Positions 37,148 to 46,926 of a stretch of 64,000 bases of DNA are shown in pieces (position 1 is the stretch's first letter; each line of letters starts with the position of its first letter). The notes under the pieces are model-generated. The model was not told the origin of the DNA and ran no database searches. It was given only the letters and a program-made list of their open reading frames with translations. The position numbers and the translations under genes are program-made. This stretch comes from Mesorhizobium sp. Z1-4. GTDB taxonomy: Bacteria > Pseudomonadota > Alphaproteobacteria > Rhizobiales > Rhizobiaceae. Location of the stretch: positions 248,373 through 312,372 of the forward strand of contig NZ_RCIO01000003.1 in assembly GCF_004000235.1 (NCBI RefSeq). Direction: 5' to 3'.

Positions 37148-37962
37148 GACTGGCGATCGCCGGTCTTGTATTGGCGCTCGCCTCGTTTGCGGGCCTTCTT
37201 CAGCCAGTTGCCGCCCGGCCGATCTGCCTCATGGTCGCAGATGCAGCTTCGGGGACGGAACTTGTCAGGGAAGGCGATTGCGAAACGCGTGTAACGCCGG
37301 CGTCAACGTTCAAGCTGGCGCTTGCGGTGATGGGTTTCGATAGCGGTTTCCTCGCGAATGCGAACCAACCCGTGTTCGAGTTCCGCAAGGGTTTTCCCGA
37401 GTGGGGAGGAGCCGAATGGCGCAAGCCCGCCGACCCGGCACGCTGGATGCGCCATTCGATTGTCTGGTATTCGCGCTTCATAACGCACCAGCTCGGTACA
37501 GCCGAGCTCGAGCGCTACAGCCGATCTTTCGGCTACGGCAATGCCGACCTGAGCGGCGATCCAGGCAAGGACAACGGGCTAGACCGCGGGTGGATCAGCT
37601 CGTCGCTCAGGATATCGCCTGTCGAACAGGTTCGGTTTTTGCGCCGTTTCGTCAATCGCGATCTGCCGGTTTCGGCGCAAACCTATGCGCGGGTCGAGAG
37701 CATCGTTCAAAGACATGCACTGGCAGGCAACTGGATGATCGCCGGCAAGACAGGTTCTGCCTACCCATACAATACCGATGGGTCGTTCGATCGCAGACGC
37801 GCCTGGGGCTGGTATGTCGGCTGGGCCAGGAAGGACGATACCAACCTGCTGTTTGCGCGGCTCGATGAAGTGGATTCAACGAAAAACGGTTCGTCGGGGC
37901 TTTATGTCCGCAGCCACTTTCTCGAGGGCTGGGCTCAAACAGCGAAGGTTGCAGGGCGCTAG
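37135..37962 (+). CDS. Class D (OXA-type) beta-lactamase
   Basis: A 275-residue secreted serine beta-lactamase-fold protein. The signal peptide ends near VAA (residue 27). Catalytic elements are all present in order: STFK at residues 57-60, SIV (SxV) at 108-110, YGN at 134-136, the tryptophan of the omega loop in RGWISSSLRIS near 153, and KTG at 205-207. The STFK lysine would carry the carbamate. It overlaps eipB by 13 bp, so it is probably co-expressed with an envelope-integrity factor. Whether it hydrolyses drugs or acts in peptidoglycan metabolism is open. Confidence 0.9.
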   Translation: MQPLRLAIAGLVLALASFAGLLQPVAARPICLMVADAASGTELVREGDCETRVTPASTFKLALAVMGFDSGFLANANQPVFEFRKGFPEWGGAEWRKPADPARWMRHSIVWYSRFITHQLGTAELERYSRSFGYGNADLSGDPGKDNGLDRGWISSSLRISPVEQVRFLRRFVNRDLPVSAQTYARVESIVQRHALAGNWMIAGKTGSAYPYNTDGSFDRRRAWGWYVGWARKDDTNLLFARLDEVDSTKNGSSGLYVRSHFLEGWAQTAKVAGR

Positions 37963-37999
37963 AGGGCGCACGCCGTATGTGCCGCGATGCTGGGCGGAC

Positions 38000-38028
38000 T
38001 TGCAAATCTCCGCTGCGCCATCTATATG
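38000..38028 (+). promoter_or_regulatory. Possible promoter of rpsB
   Basis: TTGCAA at 38000-38005 and TATATG at 38023-38028 are 17 bp apart, 115 bp before the rpsB start. Position and spacing fit a sigma-70-type promoter for the ribosomal-protein operon. Confidence 0.45.
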
Positions 38029-38142
38029 CGCGCGCATTCCACACACGGACTTTGGTTTTCGGGCGGGAGACATCCCCCGACGACCGCCGGTGGCGCAAGA
38101 CGCGCCTTTGTCCGTGGAGGCCAACCGGAAAGGACAATGACT

Positions 38143-38982
38143 ATGGCTCTGCCAGACTTCAGCATGCGTCAGCTTTTGGAAGCCGGCGTTCACTTCGGCC
38201 ACCAGACGCACCGCTGGAACCCGAAAATGTCGCAGTACATTTTCGGCAGCCGCAACAACATCCACATCATCGACCTGTCGCAGTCGGTTCCGCTGCTGCA
38301 CCAGGCGCTGAAGAAGGTGTCCGACACGGTTTCGACCGGCGGACGCGTCCTGTTCGTGGGCACCAAGCGCCAAGCTTCGGAGATTATCGCCGATTCGGCC
38401 AAGCGTTCGGCCCAGTATTACGTCAATGCGCGCTGGCTTGGCGGCATGCTGACCAACTGGAAGACGATTTCGAATTCGATCCAGCGTCTGCGCAAGCTCG
38501 AAGAACTGCTCGCCGACGGTGCCCAGGCATCGGCCTTCACCAAGAAGGAGCGTCTGAACCTGGAGCGCGAGCGCGAGAAACTCGACCGTGCGCTGGGCGG
38601 CATCAAGGACATGGGCTCGACGCCGGACCTGATGTTCGTGATCGACACCAACAAGGAAGCGATCGCCATTCAGGAGGCCAAGCGTCTCGGCATTCCGGTC
38701 GTCGCGATCGTCGATTCCAACTGCGATCCGGACATTGTCGACTTCCCGATCCCGGGCAATGACGACGCCGCGCGGGCCATCTCGCTTTATTGCGACCTGA
38801 TTTCGAAGGCCGCGATCGACGGTATCGCCCGCCAGCAGGGCTCGGTCGGCATCGATGTCGGTGCCGCGGAAGAAGCGCCGGTCGAAACCGCGGTTGCGGA
38901 AGAGCCGGCAGCCGAGGAACCGGCGGCGGAAGCCGCACCGGCCGAGGCGGAAGCCAAGGACGAAGACAAGAAGGACGCCTGA
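38143..38982 (+). CDS. rpsB: 30S ribosomal protein S2
   Basis: A 279-residue S2 protein of the small ribosomal subunit. It starts [20 protein letters not shown] and contains [12 protein letters not shown] and [20 protein letters not shown]. The ATG at 38143 is preferred because AGGA at 38131-38134 is correctly spaced; ATG 38137 is too close. The C-terminus carries an Ala/Glu-rich acidic extension of about 45 residues ([15 protein letters not shown]), common in rhizobial S2. First gene of the block rpsB-tsf-pyrH-frr-uppS-cdsA-rseP-bamA-lpxD-fabZ-lpxA. Confidence 0.97.
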   Translation: MALPDFSMRQLLEAGVHFGHQTHRWNPKMSQYIFGSRNNIHIIDLSQSVPLLHQALKKVSDTVSTGGRVLFVGTKRQASEIIADSAKRSAQYYVNARWLGGMLTNWKTISNSIQRLRKLEELLADGAQASAFTKKERLNLEREREKLDRALGGIKDMGSTPDLMFVIDTNKEAIAIQEAKRLGIPVVAIVDSNCDPDIVDFPIPGNDDAARAISLYCDLISKAAIDGIARQQGSVGIDVGAAEEAPVETAVAEEPAAEEPAAEAAPAEAEAKDEDKKDA

Positions 38983-39022
38983 CCGGCGGCCGGTCAGCCG
39001 GCTGTCATTTTCGGGCGCTATA

Positions 39023-39047
39023 GCGCACCGCGGCGGGCGCGGTGCGC
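39023..39047 (+). other. GC-rich stem-loop between rpsB and tsf
   Basis: Perfect 10-bp stem GCGCACCGCG / CGCGGTGCGC with a 5-nt loop, in the 101-bp rpsB-tsf gap. No T run follows. A role as attenuator or mRNA stabiliser is inference. Confidence 0.55.
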
Positions 39048-39083
39048 AATTACGTATTCAGACTGCGATATGAAGAGGCAAAA

Positions 39084-40007
39084 ATGAGCATCTCGGCAGC
39101 ACAGGTGAAGGAACTGCGCGACATCACCGGCGCGGGCATGATGGATTGTAAGGCGGCTCTGGCCGAAACCAATGGCGACGTGGAAGCGGCGATCGACCTT
39201 CTGCGCAAGAAGGGTATTGCCAAGGCCGACAAGAAGGCAGGCCGTACCGCCGCCGAAGGCCTGATCGGCGTCGCCGCCGAAGGCACATCCGCGGTTACGG
39301 TGGAAGTGAACTCCGAAACCGATTTTGTGGCCCGCAACGAGTCTTTCCAGGACATCGTGCGCAATGTGGCGAAGGCTGCTCTGGGCACCGATGGCTCCAG
39401 TGAAGCCGTCGCCAATGCGCCGTATCCGGGTTCGGACAAGTCGGTCGCGGATACGATCAAGGACGCTGTTGGCACCATCGGCGAAAACATGAGCTTCCGC
39501 CGCTCCGCGAAGCTCTCCGTCGGGCAGGGCGCCGTCGCGACCTACGTCCACAATTCGGTGGATGAGAGCCTCGGCAAGATGGGTGTGCTGGTCGGTATCG
39601 AAACCGCCGGCAACGCGGATGCCGCGCGTGCATTCGGCCGCCAGGTGGCCATGCACGTTGCCGCAACCAACCCACTCTCGCTCACGCCGGACGAAATCGA
39701 TGCGGCGGTGGTCGAGCGCGAGAAGGCTATTTTCGCCGACCAGGCGCGGGCTTCGGGCAAGCCGGACAACATCATCGAAAAGATGGTCGAGGGCCGGCTG
39801 CGCAAGTTCTACGAAGAGGTTGTGCTGCTCAAGCAGGCCTTTGTCATCAACCCGGACCTGACCGTCGAAAAGGCGCTCCAGGAAGCGGAAAAGGACATTG
39901 GCGCGCCAGCCAAGATCACCGGTTTCGTGCGCTTTGCACTCGGCGAGGGCATCGAACGCGAGGAAGCCGATTTTGCCGCCGAAGTGGCGGCAGTTGCCGG
40001 CAGCTGA
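39084..40007 (+). CDS. tsf: Translation elongation factor Ts
   Basis: A 307-residue EF-Ts, the nucleotide exchange factor for EF-Tu. It starts [26 protein letters not shown] (UBA-like N-terminal domain) and has the core TDFVARNE motif near residues 80-87 that inserts into EF-Tu. The ATG at 39084 follows GAGG; the upstream frame is rejected. Follows rpsB as in nearly all bacteria. Confidence 0.97.
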   Translation: MSISAAQVKELRDITGAGMMDCKAALAETNGDVEAAIDLLRKKGIAKADKKAGRTAAEGLIGVAAEGTSAVTVEVNSETDFVARNESFQDIVRNVAKAALGTDGSSEAVANAPYPGSDKSVADTIKDAVGTIGENMSFRRSAKLSVGQGAVATYVHNSVDESLGKMGVLVGIETAGNADAARAFGRQVAMHVAATNPLSLTPDEIDAAVVEREKAIFADQARASGKPDNIIEKMVEGRLRKFYEEVVLLKQAFVINPDLTVEKALQEAEKDIGAPAKITGFVRFALGEGIEREEADFAAEVAAVAGS

Positions 40008-40033
40008 CGCCTTTCATTTTCCACATATGACGC

Positions 40034-40067
40034 CGAAGGGCGCTGCGTGACAACGCGGCGCCCTTCG
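40034..40067 (+). other. Long stem-loop between tsf and pyrH
   Basis: A 15-bp stem (CGAAGGGCGCTGCGT paired with ACGCGGCGCCCTTCG, one G-T wobble) and a GACA loop. It lies 27 bp after the tsf stop. Without a T run it may be a partial terminator or processing site that lowers expression of pyrH and later genes relative to rpsB-tsf. Confidence 0.55.
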
Positions 40068-40107
40068 TGTATCGCGGGGTCGATTTCACCAGAAGGCCGA
40101 ACACCGC

Positions 40108-40830
40108 ATGCCCGACCAGCCAACCTATCGCCGCGTATTGCTGAAAGCCTCGGGCGAGGCGCTGATGGGAGGGCAGGGTTTCGGCATCGACGTTTCAGTC
40201 GTCGACCGGATCGCAGCCGACATCGTCGAGGCGCGCAAACTCGGTGTCGAAGTCGCGGTTGTCATCGGCGGCGGCAATATATTTCGCGGCGTTGCCGTAG
40301 CCTCCAAGGGCGGCGACCGGGTGACCGGCGATCACATGGGCATGCTTGCCACAGTGATCAATTCGCTCGCGCTCAGGACATCGCTGGTCAAAATGGGGGT
40401 CGATGCGGTCGTTCTTTCGGCGATCGCGATGCCGGAGCTGTGCGAGAGCTTCTCCCAGCGCCAGGCGACTGCCTATATGGACGCGGGCAAGGTCGTGATT
40501 TTCGCGGGCGGTACGGGCAACCCGTTCTTCACCACCGATTCGGCGGCGGCATTGCGGGCCGCCGAGATCGGGGCGGACGCGCTTTTCAAGGGCACGCAGG
40601 TGGACGGCGTTTATTCGGCGGATCCGAAAAAGGACCCGAATGCCGAACGATACGACAGGCTGGGCCATGCTGAAGTCATACAGCAGGGCCTGACGATCAT
40701 GGATACTGCGGCAATTGCGCTTGCGCGTGAGAACCACATTCCGATAATCGTGTTCTCGATCCATGAAGAACACGGTTTCAGCGCGATTCTTCGCGGAAAC
40801 GGTAGATATACGGTGGTCTCGGACGAATAA
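40108..40830 (+). CDS. pyrH: UMP kinase
   Basis: A 240-residue amino-acid-kinase-fold UMP kinase that makes UDP from UMP. Motifs: RVLLKASGEALMGGQGFGID near residues 9-28, VIGGGNIFRG near 52-61, the VIFAGGTGNPFFTTDSAAALRA segment near 131-152 and VDGVYSADPKKDP near 167-179. Conserved position between tsf and frr. Confidence 0.97.
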   Translation: MPDQPTYRRVLLKASGEALMGGQGFGIDVSVVDRIAADIVEARKLGVEVAVVIGGGNIFRGVAVASKGGDRVTGDHMGMLATVINSLALRTSLVKMGVDAVVLSAIAMPELCESFSQRQATAYMDAGKVVIFAGGTGNPFFTTDSAAALRAAEIGADALFKGTQVDGVYSADPKKDPNAERYDRLGHAEVIQQGLTIMDTAAIALARENHIPIIVFSIHEEHGFSAILRGNGRYTVVSDE

Positions 40831-40878
40831 TCTGCGCCAGACGCAGAAAACCGGTCCCCGTCAGCAGGAGGGAAGACA

Positions 40879-41439
40879 ATGGCAGGCGCTGTCGATTTCA
40901 AGGATCTTCAGCGGCGGATGGAGGGCGCGGTTTCCGTGTTCAAATCCGATCTCGCTTCACTGAGAACCGGCCGTGCGTCCGGCAATCTTCTCGACCCGAT
41001 TCAGGTCGACGCCTACGGCTCGCAGATGCCGCTCAATCAGGTCGCCACGATTTCGGTGCCCGAGCCGCGGATGCTCAGCGTTCAGGTGTGGGACAAATCC
41101 ATGGTTCAGGCCGTGGACCGCGCGATCCGCGAATCCAACCTCGGCTTCAATCCCATCGTCGATGGTACCAACCTGCGCATTCCGTTGCCCGAGCTCAATG
41201 AGGAGCGACGCAAGGAGCTGGTGAAGATCGCTCACACCTACGCCGAGAACGCGCGCGTGGCTGCCAGGCATGTTCGCCGCGACGGCATGGATCATCTTAA
41301 GAAGTCCGAAAAGGACGGCGAGACGAGCGAAGACGATGCGCGCCGTCTGCACGATCAGGTGCAGAAGCTGACCGATGACACGATTGCAACGATCGACAGC
41401 CTGCTGACCGAAAAAGAGGCGGAGATCCTGCACGTATAG
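40879..41439 (+). CDS. frr: Ribosome recycling factor
   Basis: A 186-residue RRF that splits post-termination ribosomes with EF-G. Contains [21 protein letters not shown] near residues 22-42, [15 protein letters not shown] near 62-76, and [19 protein letters not shown] near 104-122, with the C-terminal helix [19 protein letters not shown] strong GGAGGGAAG lies before the ATG. Confidence 0.97.
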   Translation: MAGAVDFKDLQRRMEGAVSVFKSDLASLRTGRASGNLLDPIQVDAYGSQMPLNQVATISVPEPRMLSVQVWDKSMVQAVDRAIRESNLGFNPIVDGTNLRIPLPELNEERRKELVKIAHTYAENARVAARHVRRDGMDHLKKSEKDGETSEDDARRLHDQVQKLTDDTIATIDSLLTEKEAEILHV

Positions 41440-41444
41440 GCGCA

Positions 41445-42188
41445 TTGCCAGCGGAGATGCGGACCGGTTCGAGGATGAAACCCGACCACATAGCCATCAT
41501 CATGGACGGCAACGGGCGCTGGGCCAAAAGCCGCGGGCTGCCGCGCGCCGCGGGTCATCGTGCCGGCGTCGAGGCTTTGCGCGCAACGGTTCGTGCTGCC
41601 GGCGAGCTCGGTGTCGGCTGGCTTACGGTCTACGCCTTTTCCTCGGAAAACTGGTCGCGGCCGAAATCGGAAGTCTCCGACCTTATGGGGCTGCTCAAAC
41701 TGTTCATCCGCCGCGACCTCGCGGAACTGCACAACAGCGGCGTGCGGGTGAGGGTGATCGGGCGGCGTGAGGGGCTGGACCCTGAAATCGAAGGACTGTT
41801 GCACGAGGCGGAAGCGCTGACCGCGCTCAACCGCAAAAGCAATCTGGTGATTGCGTTCAATTATGGCGGGCGCGACGAGATCGCGCGCGCCAGCAGACGC
41901 ATTGCCGAGGATGTGGCGGCCGGCAAGCTCTCCGCCGAAAACATTGGCGAGGAACGCTTCGCCGAATACCTGGACACGGCGGGGATCCCCGATCCCGACC
42001 TGGTGATCCGCACCAGCGGCGAGCAGCGCATGTCGAACTTTCTGCCCTGGCAGGCGGCGTATTCGGAGCTGGTATTCGTTCCATGCTTCTGGCCCGATTT
42101 CGGCCGCGCAGAGCTCATGAACGCGGTCGAAGTATTTAGTTCGCGCGAGCGCCGCTTCGGCGGGGTCGCGGCGCGCGACGCATCATGA
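41445..42188 (+). CDS. uppS: Isoprenyl transferase (undecaprenyl diphosphate synthase)
   Basis: A cis-prenyltransferase that makes the C55 carrier lipid for cell-wall and LPS synthesis. The signature [27 protein letters not shown] starts near residue 15, and the C-terminal [28 protein letters not shown] is intact. The longest frame starts at TTG 41445; ATG 41457 and ATG 41475 are equally possible and none has a good ribosome-binding site. It overlaps cdsA by 4 bp (ATGA). Confidence 0.95.
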   Translation: MPAEMRTGSRMKPDHIAIIMDGNGRWAKSRGLPRAAGHRAGVEALRATVRAAGELGVGWLTVYAFSSENWSRPKSEVSDLMGLLKLFIRRDLAELHNSGVRVRVIGRREGLDPEIEGLLHEAEALTALNRKSNLVIAFNYGGRDEIARASRRIAEDVAAGKLSAENIGEERFAEYLDTAGIPDPDLVIRTSGEQRMSNFLPWQAAYSELVFVPCFWPDFGRAELMNAVEVFSSRERRFGGVAARDAS

Positions 42189-43051
42189 CTGGCGGCTCGC
42201 CCGACGGCCTAGAGCGCGCGGGCAAAAAGCCGCGCAGCAACCTTCAATTGCGGGTTATCTCGGCGCTTGTGCTCGCGGCCGTGGTGCTGGCGCTCACATG
42301 GTGGGGCGGCACGGCATTCCGGCTGTTTGCGGCAGCAATGGGTGCTGCGGTTTTCCACGAATGGTCGACACTGTCGAAAGACCGCTATTCGCCCGCCTAC
42401 AGAACTGCCGCCTGGGCGCTTGCCGCCGCGGTGCTCGTTACGCTTGCGGCCGGGAGCGATGCTCTGACGCTGTTCGGCGCGGTCGCGATTGCAGCAGCCG
42501 GTGCGTGGGTGGCGGCGATCATAATGGGCCAGGGCCCGGGGCTTGCTGCAGGAATTGTCTATGCGACGGCACCTGCCGTCGCGCTGGCGCTTTTGCGCGG
42601 CGACGACCTGGCCGGTCTGTGGGCAATGCTGTTCCTGTTCGCCTGCGTGTGGGGGACAGACATCGCCGCCTATTTCGCGGGACGGTATTTCGGCGGCCCG
42701 AAACTTGCCCCGGCGATTTCCCCGTCGAAGACCTGGAGCGGCGCCATTGGCGGCGTGGTCGCCGCGGCGATCGGCGGCGGGATTATCGCAGCGGCCGGGC
42801 CGTCATCGGCTGCTCTTGTTACCGGTGTGCTTGCAGCCGTCGGGGTCTCGGTCGTTTCGCAGTTCGGCGATCTTTTCGAATCGGCCTACAAGCGACGTCA
42901 TGGTGCAAAGGACTCCGGCCACACGATACCGGGGCATGGCGGCGTGATGGACCGGGTCGACGGGCTTGTCGCGGCGGCGCTGGCGCTCTACGTGATCTGC
43001 GCCAGTCTTGCCGGCATGGATAGCCCCGCTGCCGGGCTCTTCGGCGGATAG
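42185..43051 (+). CDS. cdsA: Phosphatidate cytidylyltransferase
   Basis: A 288-residue multi-span membrane enzyme that makes CDP-diacylglycerol. The C-terminal CdsA signature is complete: [37 protein letters not shown] near residues 225-261, and the [28 protein letters not shown] segment near 159-186 precedes it. Starts inside the uppS stop. In Caulobacter dxr follows; here rseP does, after 99 bp. Confidence 0.96.
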   Translation: MTGGSPDGLERAGKKPRSNLQLRVISALVLAAVVLALTWWGGTAFRLFAAAMGAAVFHEWSTLSKDRYSPAYRTAAWALAAAVLVTLAAGSDALTLFGAVAIAAAGAWVAAIIMGQGPGLAAGIVYATAPAVALALLRGDDLAGLWAMLFLFACVWGTDIAAYFAGRYFGGPKLAPAISPSKTWSGAIGGVVAAAIGGGIIAAAGPSSAALVTGVLAAVGVSVVSQFGDLFESAYKRRHGAKDSGHTIPGHGGVMDRVDGLVAAALALYVICASLAGMDSPAAGLFGG

Positions 43052-43150
43052 GCGGCGGCATGCGGTGGCGCCCGACGCCACCGGACAGTCGATATCGGAG
43101 TGACAGTTGTGTGCCGTTACGCAGTTCGGCAGGCATAATGCGGGGTTCAA

Positions 43151-44293
43151 GTGACCGACTTCCTGACCAGCATATTCAGCACTGACGGCGTTCTCATCGG
43201 AACCATCGCGCCGTTTCTGCTGGTTCTCACCATCGTCGTGTTCGTGCACGAAATGGGCCACTATCTTGTCGGCCGGTGGTGCGGCATCGGCGTGAAAGCG
43301 TTTTCGATCGGCTTCGGGCCCGAGCTTCTGGGGTTCAACGACCGTCACGGCACGCGCTGGAAGCTCTCTGCGATCCCGCTCGGAGGCTATGTGAAATTCG
43401 TCGGCGACATGAACGCCACCAGTACGCCGCCCGACCAGGAGGAATTGGAGACCCTGACGCCGGAAGAGCAGCGTGTCGCCTTCCATACCCAGCCGGTGTG
43501 GAAACGGGCGCTTACCGTATTTGCCGGACCGGCGTTCAACTTCCTGCTCACGATTGCCGTTTTCGCTGTGATGTTCGGGACTTACGGGCGCTACGTCACG
43601 GAGCCCATGGTGGCCGAGGTGCGGGCCGAAAGCCCGGCCGCGGTCGCGGGCTTCCAGCCCGGCGACCGTTTCGTTTCGGTCGATGGAACGCAGATCGATA
43701 CGTTCGCCGACGTTCAGCGCATCGTTTCGGGGCGAGCCGGCGACGAGATCACCTTCGTCATGATGCGCGACGGCGAGGAGGTCACGCTCGTGGCCACGCC
43801 GGAGCTGATGGAGCAGACTGACGCGCTCGGCAACGTCGTGCGCGTCGGCATCATCGGTGTCGTGAACAATGAGGAGCTCGGGCAGCCCCGGCTGATTGAA
43901 TATTCGCCCGGTCAGGCGCTTGTGGAAGGTATTTCGGAAACCGGACACATCATCGCCCGCACGGGACAGTTTCTGAAGCGCTTCGTGGCAGGCCGGGAAG
44001 ACAGGTGCCAGCTTGGCGGGCCTGTGCGTATCGCCGAAATGTCCGGCAAGGCGGCGGCGCTGGGTTTCGAATGGCTTGTACAGTTGGTGGCGCTGCTTTC
44101 GGTGGGCATCGGCTTTCTGAACCTGCTGCCCATTCCACCGCTCGATGGCGGACATCTGGTTTTTTACGGTATTGAGGCAGCGATTCGGCGTCCCGTTCCC
44201 GAGCGTCTCATGGAAGGCGTCTACAGGGTCGGGCTGCTGCTCGTGCTGGCCTTCATGGTGTTCGTGTTCTGGAACGACATCTTCGGGTGCTGA
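43151..44293 (+). CDS. rseP: RIP metalloprotease RseP
   Basis: A 380-residue site-2 intramembrane protease that releases membrane-bound regulators and clears signal peptides. The zinc motif HEMGH lies in VVFVHEMGHYLVGRW near residues 30-44, one PDZ domain spans roughly residues 150-220 (PAAVAGFQPGDRFVSVDG), and the second-site motif NLLPIPPLDGG lies near 323-333. It starts with GTG at 43151. One PDZ domain instead of the two of E. coli RseP is usual in alphaproteobacteria (MmpA type). Confidence 0.95.
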   Translation: MTDFLTSIFSTDGVLIGTIAPFLLVLTIVVFVHEMGHYLVGRWCGIGVKAFSIGFGPELLGFNDRHGTRWKLSAIPLGGYVKFVGDMNATSTPPDQEELETLTPEEQRVAFHTQPVWKRALTVFAGPAFNFLLTIAVFAVMFGTYGRYVTEPMVAEVRAESPAAVAGFQPGDRFVSVDGTQIDTFADVQRIVSGRAGDEITFVMMRDGEEVTLVATPELMEQTDALGNVVRVGIIGVVNNEELGQPRLIEYSPGQALVEGISETGHIIARTGQFLKRFVAGREDRCQLGGPVRIAEMSGKAAALGFEWLVQLVALLSVGIGFLNLLPIPPLDGGHLVFYGIEAAIRRPVPERLMEGVYRVGLLLVLAFMVFVFWNDIFGC

Positions 44294-44508
44294 TCGTGCA
44301 AACGCTTGGTTTGAGACGGAAAATTGAGATGTCATTTACCATGGACGGCAAAATCCGTGGTGTACGTGCAACGCTTGGCGAAATCGTAAACGCAAATTAA
44401 CCAGAAACCTTGCGTGTGGGCGAAATCCGGTTATTACGGTGGGAGAGTTCTGCCGAGATCCTGACTTCTCGCTGTGGGGACTACGAGAAAAGAAGGTAAG
44501 ACAGCCCT

Positions 44509-46869
44509 ATGAAGGCAGCTTCCAGTCTGTTTGGCGCCGCTTCGGCGGTGTTTCTATCATTGTGTGTCGTGTTCTCTGGAAGCGTAGCTGTCCAGCTGGC
44601 ATCGGTATCGTCGGCTCAGGCTGCGGTTGTGAGCCGCATCGACGTGCGCGGCAACGAGCGTGTCGAGTCCGATACGATCCGCGACTACATCGGCATCCGG
44701 CCCGGCGTTTCGTTCAACAGTTCGGCGATCGACGAGGCCGTGAAGCGGCTTTTCTCGACGAATCTGTTCTCCGAGGTGCAGATCAACCAGCGCGGCAGCG
44801 TTCTGGTTGTGGTTGTCGCCGAGTACCAGATCGTCAATCAGGTAATTTTCCAGGGCAACCGCAAGATCAAAGACGCTCAGCTCGCCAGTGCGGTGCAGCT
44901 GCAGCCGCGCGGTTCGTTCTCCGAAGCGACGATGCAGGCCGATATCGGCGCCGTTGAGGCTGCTTACAGCCGAATCGGGCGCGACGACGCCCGTGTCACC
45001 GCTTATACGCAGGATCTCGGCGGTGGCCGGGTGAATGTGATTTTCGAAATCACCGAGGGCGGCCGGACCAAGATCGCTTCGATCAATTTTGTCGGCAACA
45101 ACGCCTATCGCGACGGTCGGCTTCAGGACATCATCCAGACCAAGAAGTCCAACTTCCTGTCGTTCCTGAGCCGGAAGGACGTTTTTGACGAGGCCCAGCT
45201 GCGCGTCGATGAGGAGTTGCTGCGCCGGTTCTACTACAATCGCGGCTATGCCGATTTCCAGATCATCTCGTCGTCGGCCGACCTGGACGAGACGGAAAAC
45301 AAATACACCATCACTTTCACGGTCGATGAGGGCGAGCGCTATACGTTCGGCAGCATCGAGATCGACAGTACTATTCCGGGGGTCGATGCGCAGAGCCTGG
45401 AGCGTCTTGTCGAGACGCGCAGCGGCGACACCTACAGCGCCTCCGATGTCGAAGACACGCTTGTTGCAATCACCGAGCGGCTCGCCGGGCAGGGATATCC
45501 CTTCGCTCAGGTCACGCCGCGCGGCGACCGCGACTTCGTCAACCGCACGATTTCGGTTCTCTACACGATCGACCAGGGGCCGCGCGCCTATATCGAGCGC
45601 ATCGAAATCCGTGGCAACACCAAGACGCGTGACTTCGTCATTCGTCGCGAATTCGATGTCAGCGAAGGCGACGCCTTCAATCAGGTGCTGATCCAGCAGG
45701 CCCGCAAGCGTCTTGAAGCCCTTGATTTCTTCGCTTCGGTGGACATTTCGACGGCGCAGGGCTCGGGACCCGATCAGGTCATCCTGATCGTCGATGTCGA
45801 GGACAAGTCGACCGGTGAATTCTCCATCGGCGCCGGTTATGCGACCGGCAACACCCCGACGAGTGGTTTCCTGCTCGAGGCGGGTGTCTCCGAGCGCAAC
45901 TTCCTCGGCCGCGGCCAGGCAATCCGGCTTTCGGTTTCCGGCGGCAGCTCGGCACGCGACTACATGATCTCGTTTACCGAGCCGTATTTCCTCGGACGGC
46001 GGGTTTCGGCCGGTTTCGACATCTTCCGGCAGACGCGGTCCTACACGAACTACACCAGCACGGTGACGGGTGGCACGGTGCGCCTTGGGCTGCCGATTAC
46101 GGAGCACCTGTCGACGACCTTCGCCTATAATCTGGCAGTGGAAAGTTATGCGTATTCGGCGGCGTGCGACGCGAATGGCGACGGCATAGCAGACGCTGGT
46201 TGCGCTATCGCAGCGCCCATCGTTACGGCAGTTACGACGCAGAGCCCCTGGACCAAGTCGTCGATATCGGCCACGCTGACCTACTCCACCATCGACAACA
46301 TTCAGGATCCGCGCAACGGTCTCCACGCGACCTTCACCACCGAGTTTGCCGGTATCTTTGGCAATGCTCGCTTCATCAAGGTCAGCGGCCGTGCGAACTA
46401 CTACAAGACGCTCTCCGAAGAGCTTGATCTCGTAGGTGTTCTGGTTGCCGGCGGCGGCCATGTGCAGGCTCTCGGTGTGCCACTGCGCGTGTTCGATTAT
46501 AACCAGTCGACCACCCGGATCATCCGCGGCTTCGCGCACAACGGCATTGGCCCGTTCGACACGGCAACGGGTGAACATCTGGGCGGCGCGACCTATTTCC
46601 ACGCTTCCGCGGAGATGCAGTTCCCGCTGCCGCTGCTGCCCAAGAGCTTCGGCCTGCGCGGCGCGGTGTTCGCCGATGCTGCCACGGTCTATGGCAACGC
46701 GCTTGCAACGGCTGCCGGAACCACGATGGCATGGCGCGCGTCCGTTGGCGCAAGCGTGATCTGGGCGTCGCCGTTCGGGCCGCTGCGGGTTGACTACGCC
46801 ATTCCGGTTGCACGGACGGCGACGGATACGGTGCAGAACTTCAACTTCGGTATTTCGACGCGGTTCTAA
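44509..46869 (+). CDS. bamA: Outer membrane protein assembly factor BamA
   Basis: A 786-residue outer-membrane insertase. A signal peptide ends near AQA (residue 38), five POTRA repeats run to about residue 440 (first one VVSRIDVRGNERVESDTIRDY), and a C-terminal beta barrel ends in the canonical phenylalanine (GISTRF). The barrel contains the usual GFLLEAGVSERNFLGRG and IIRGFAHNGIGPFD (the VRGF/IRGF motif) segments. A 215-bp gap upstream probably holds its own promoter. Followed by the lpxD-fabZ-lpxA genes. Confidence 0.96.
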   Translation: MKAASSLFGAASAVFLSLCVVFSGSVAVQLASVSSAQAAVVSRIDVRGNERVESDTIRDYIGIRPGVSFNSSAIDEAVKRLFSTNLFSEVQINQRGSVLVVVVAEYQIVNQVIFQGNRKIKDAQLASAVQLQPRGSFSEATMQADIGAVEAAYSRIGRDDARVTAYTQDLGGGRVNVIFEITEGGRTKIASINFVGNNAYRDGRLQDIIQTKKSNFLSFLSRKDVFDEAQLRVDEELLRRFYYNRGYADFQIISSSADLDETENKYTITFTVDEGERYTFGSIEIDSTIPGVDAQSLERLVETRSGDTYSASDVEDTLVAITERLAGQGYPFAQVTPRGDRDFVNRTISVLYTIDQGPRAYIERIEIRGNTKTRDFVIRREFDVSEGDAFNQVLIQQARKRLEALDFFASVDISTAQGSGPDQVILIVDVEDKSTGEFSIGAGYATGNTPTSGFLLEAGVSERNFLGRGQAIRLSVSGGSSARDYMISFTEPYFLGRRVSAGFDIFRQTRSYTNYTSTVTGGTVRLGLPITEHLSTTFAYNLAVESYAYSAACDANGDGIADAGCAIAAPIVTAVTTQSPWTKSSISATLTYSTIDNIQDPRNGLHATFTTEFAGIFGNARFIKVSGRANYYKTLSEELDLVGVLVAGGGHVQALGVPLRVFDYNQSTTRIIRGFAHNGIGPFDTATGEHLGGATYFHASAEMQFPLPLLPKSFGLRGAVFADAATVYGNALATAAGTTMAWRASVGASVIWASPFGPLRVDYAIPVARTATDTVQNFNFGISTRF

Positions 46870-46926
46870 CCGCCGATTGAGGATTTCGGGCCGTTCGGCC
46901 CGAAATAGGCGTTGGAACGAGTTCCA

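Noticed and set aside
37135-37962. Reading the class D beta-lactamase as a penicillin-binding protein fragment
   Set aside because: The SxV, YGN and KTG spacing, full length and own signal peptide fit a complete OXA-type protein.
40831-40847. Small TCTGCG/CGCAGA stem between pyrH and frr
   Set aside because: Only 6 bp with a 5-nt loop and no T run of note; too weak to call a terminator.
42803-44335. Minus-strand frame of 510 codons
   Set aside because: Antisense to cdsA and rseP, both of which have complete motifs on the plus strand.
44557-46602. Minus-strand frame of 681 codons
   Set aside because: Antisense shadow of bamA; high GC content keeps the frame open, but there is no recognisable protein in it.
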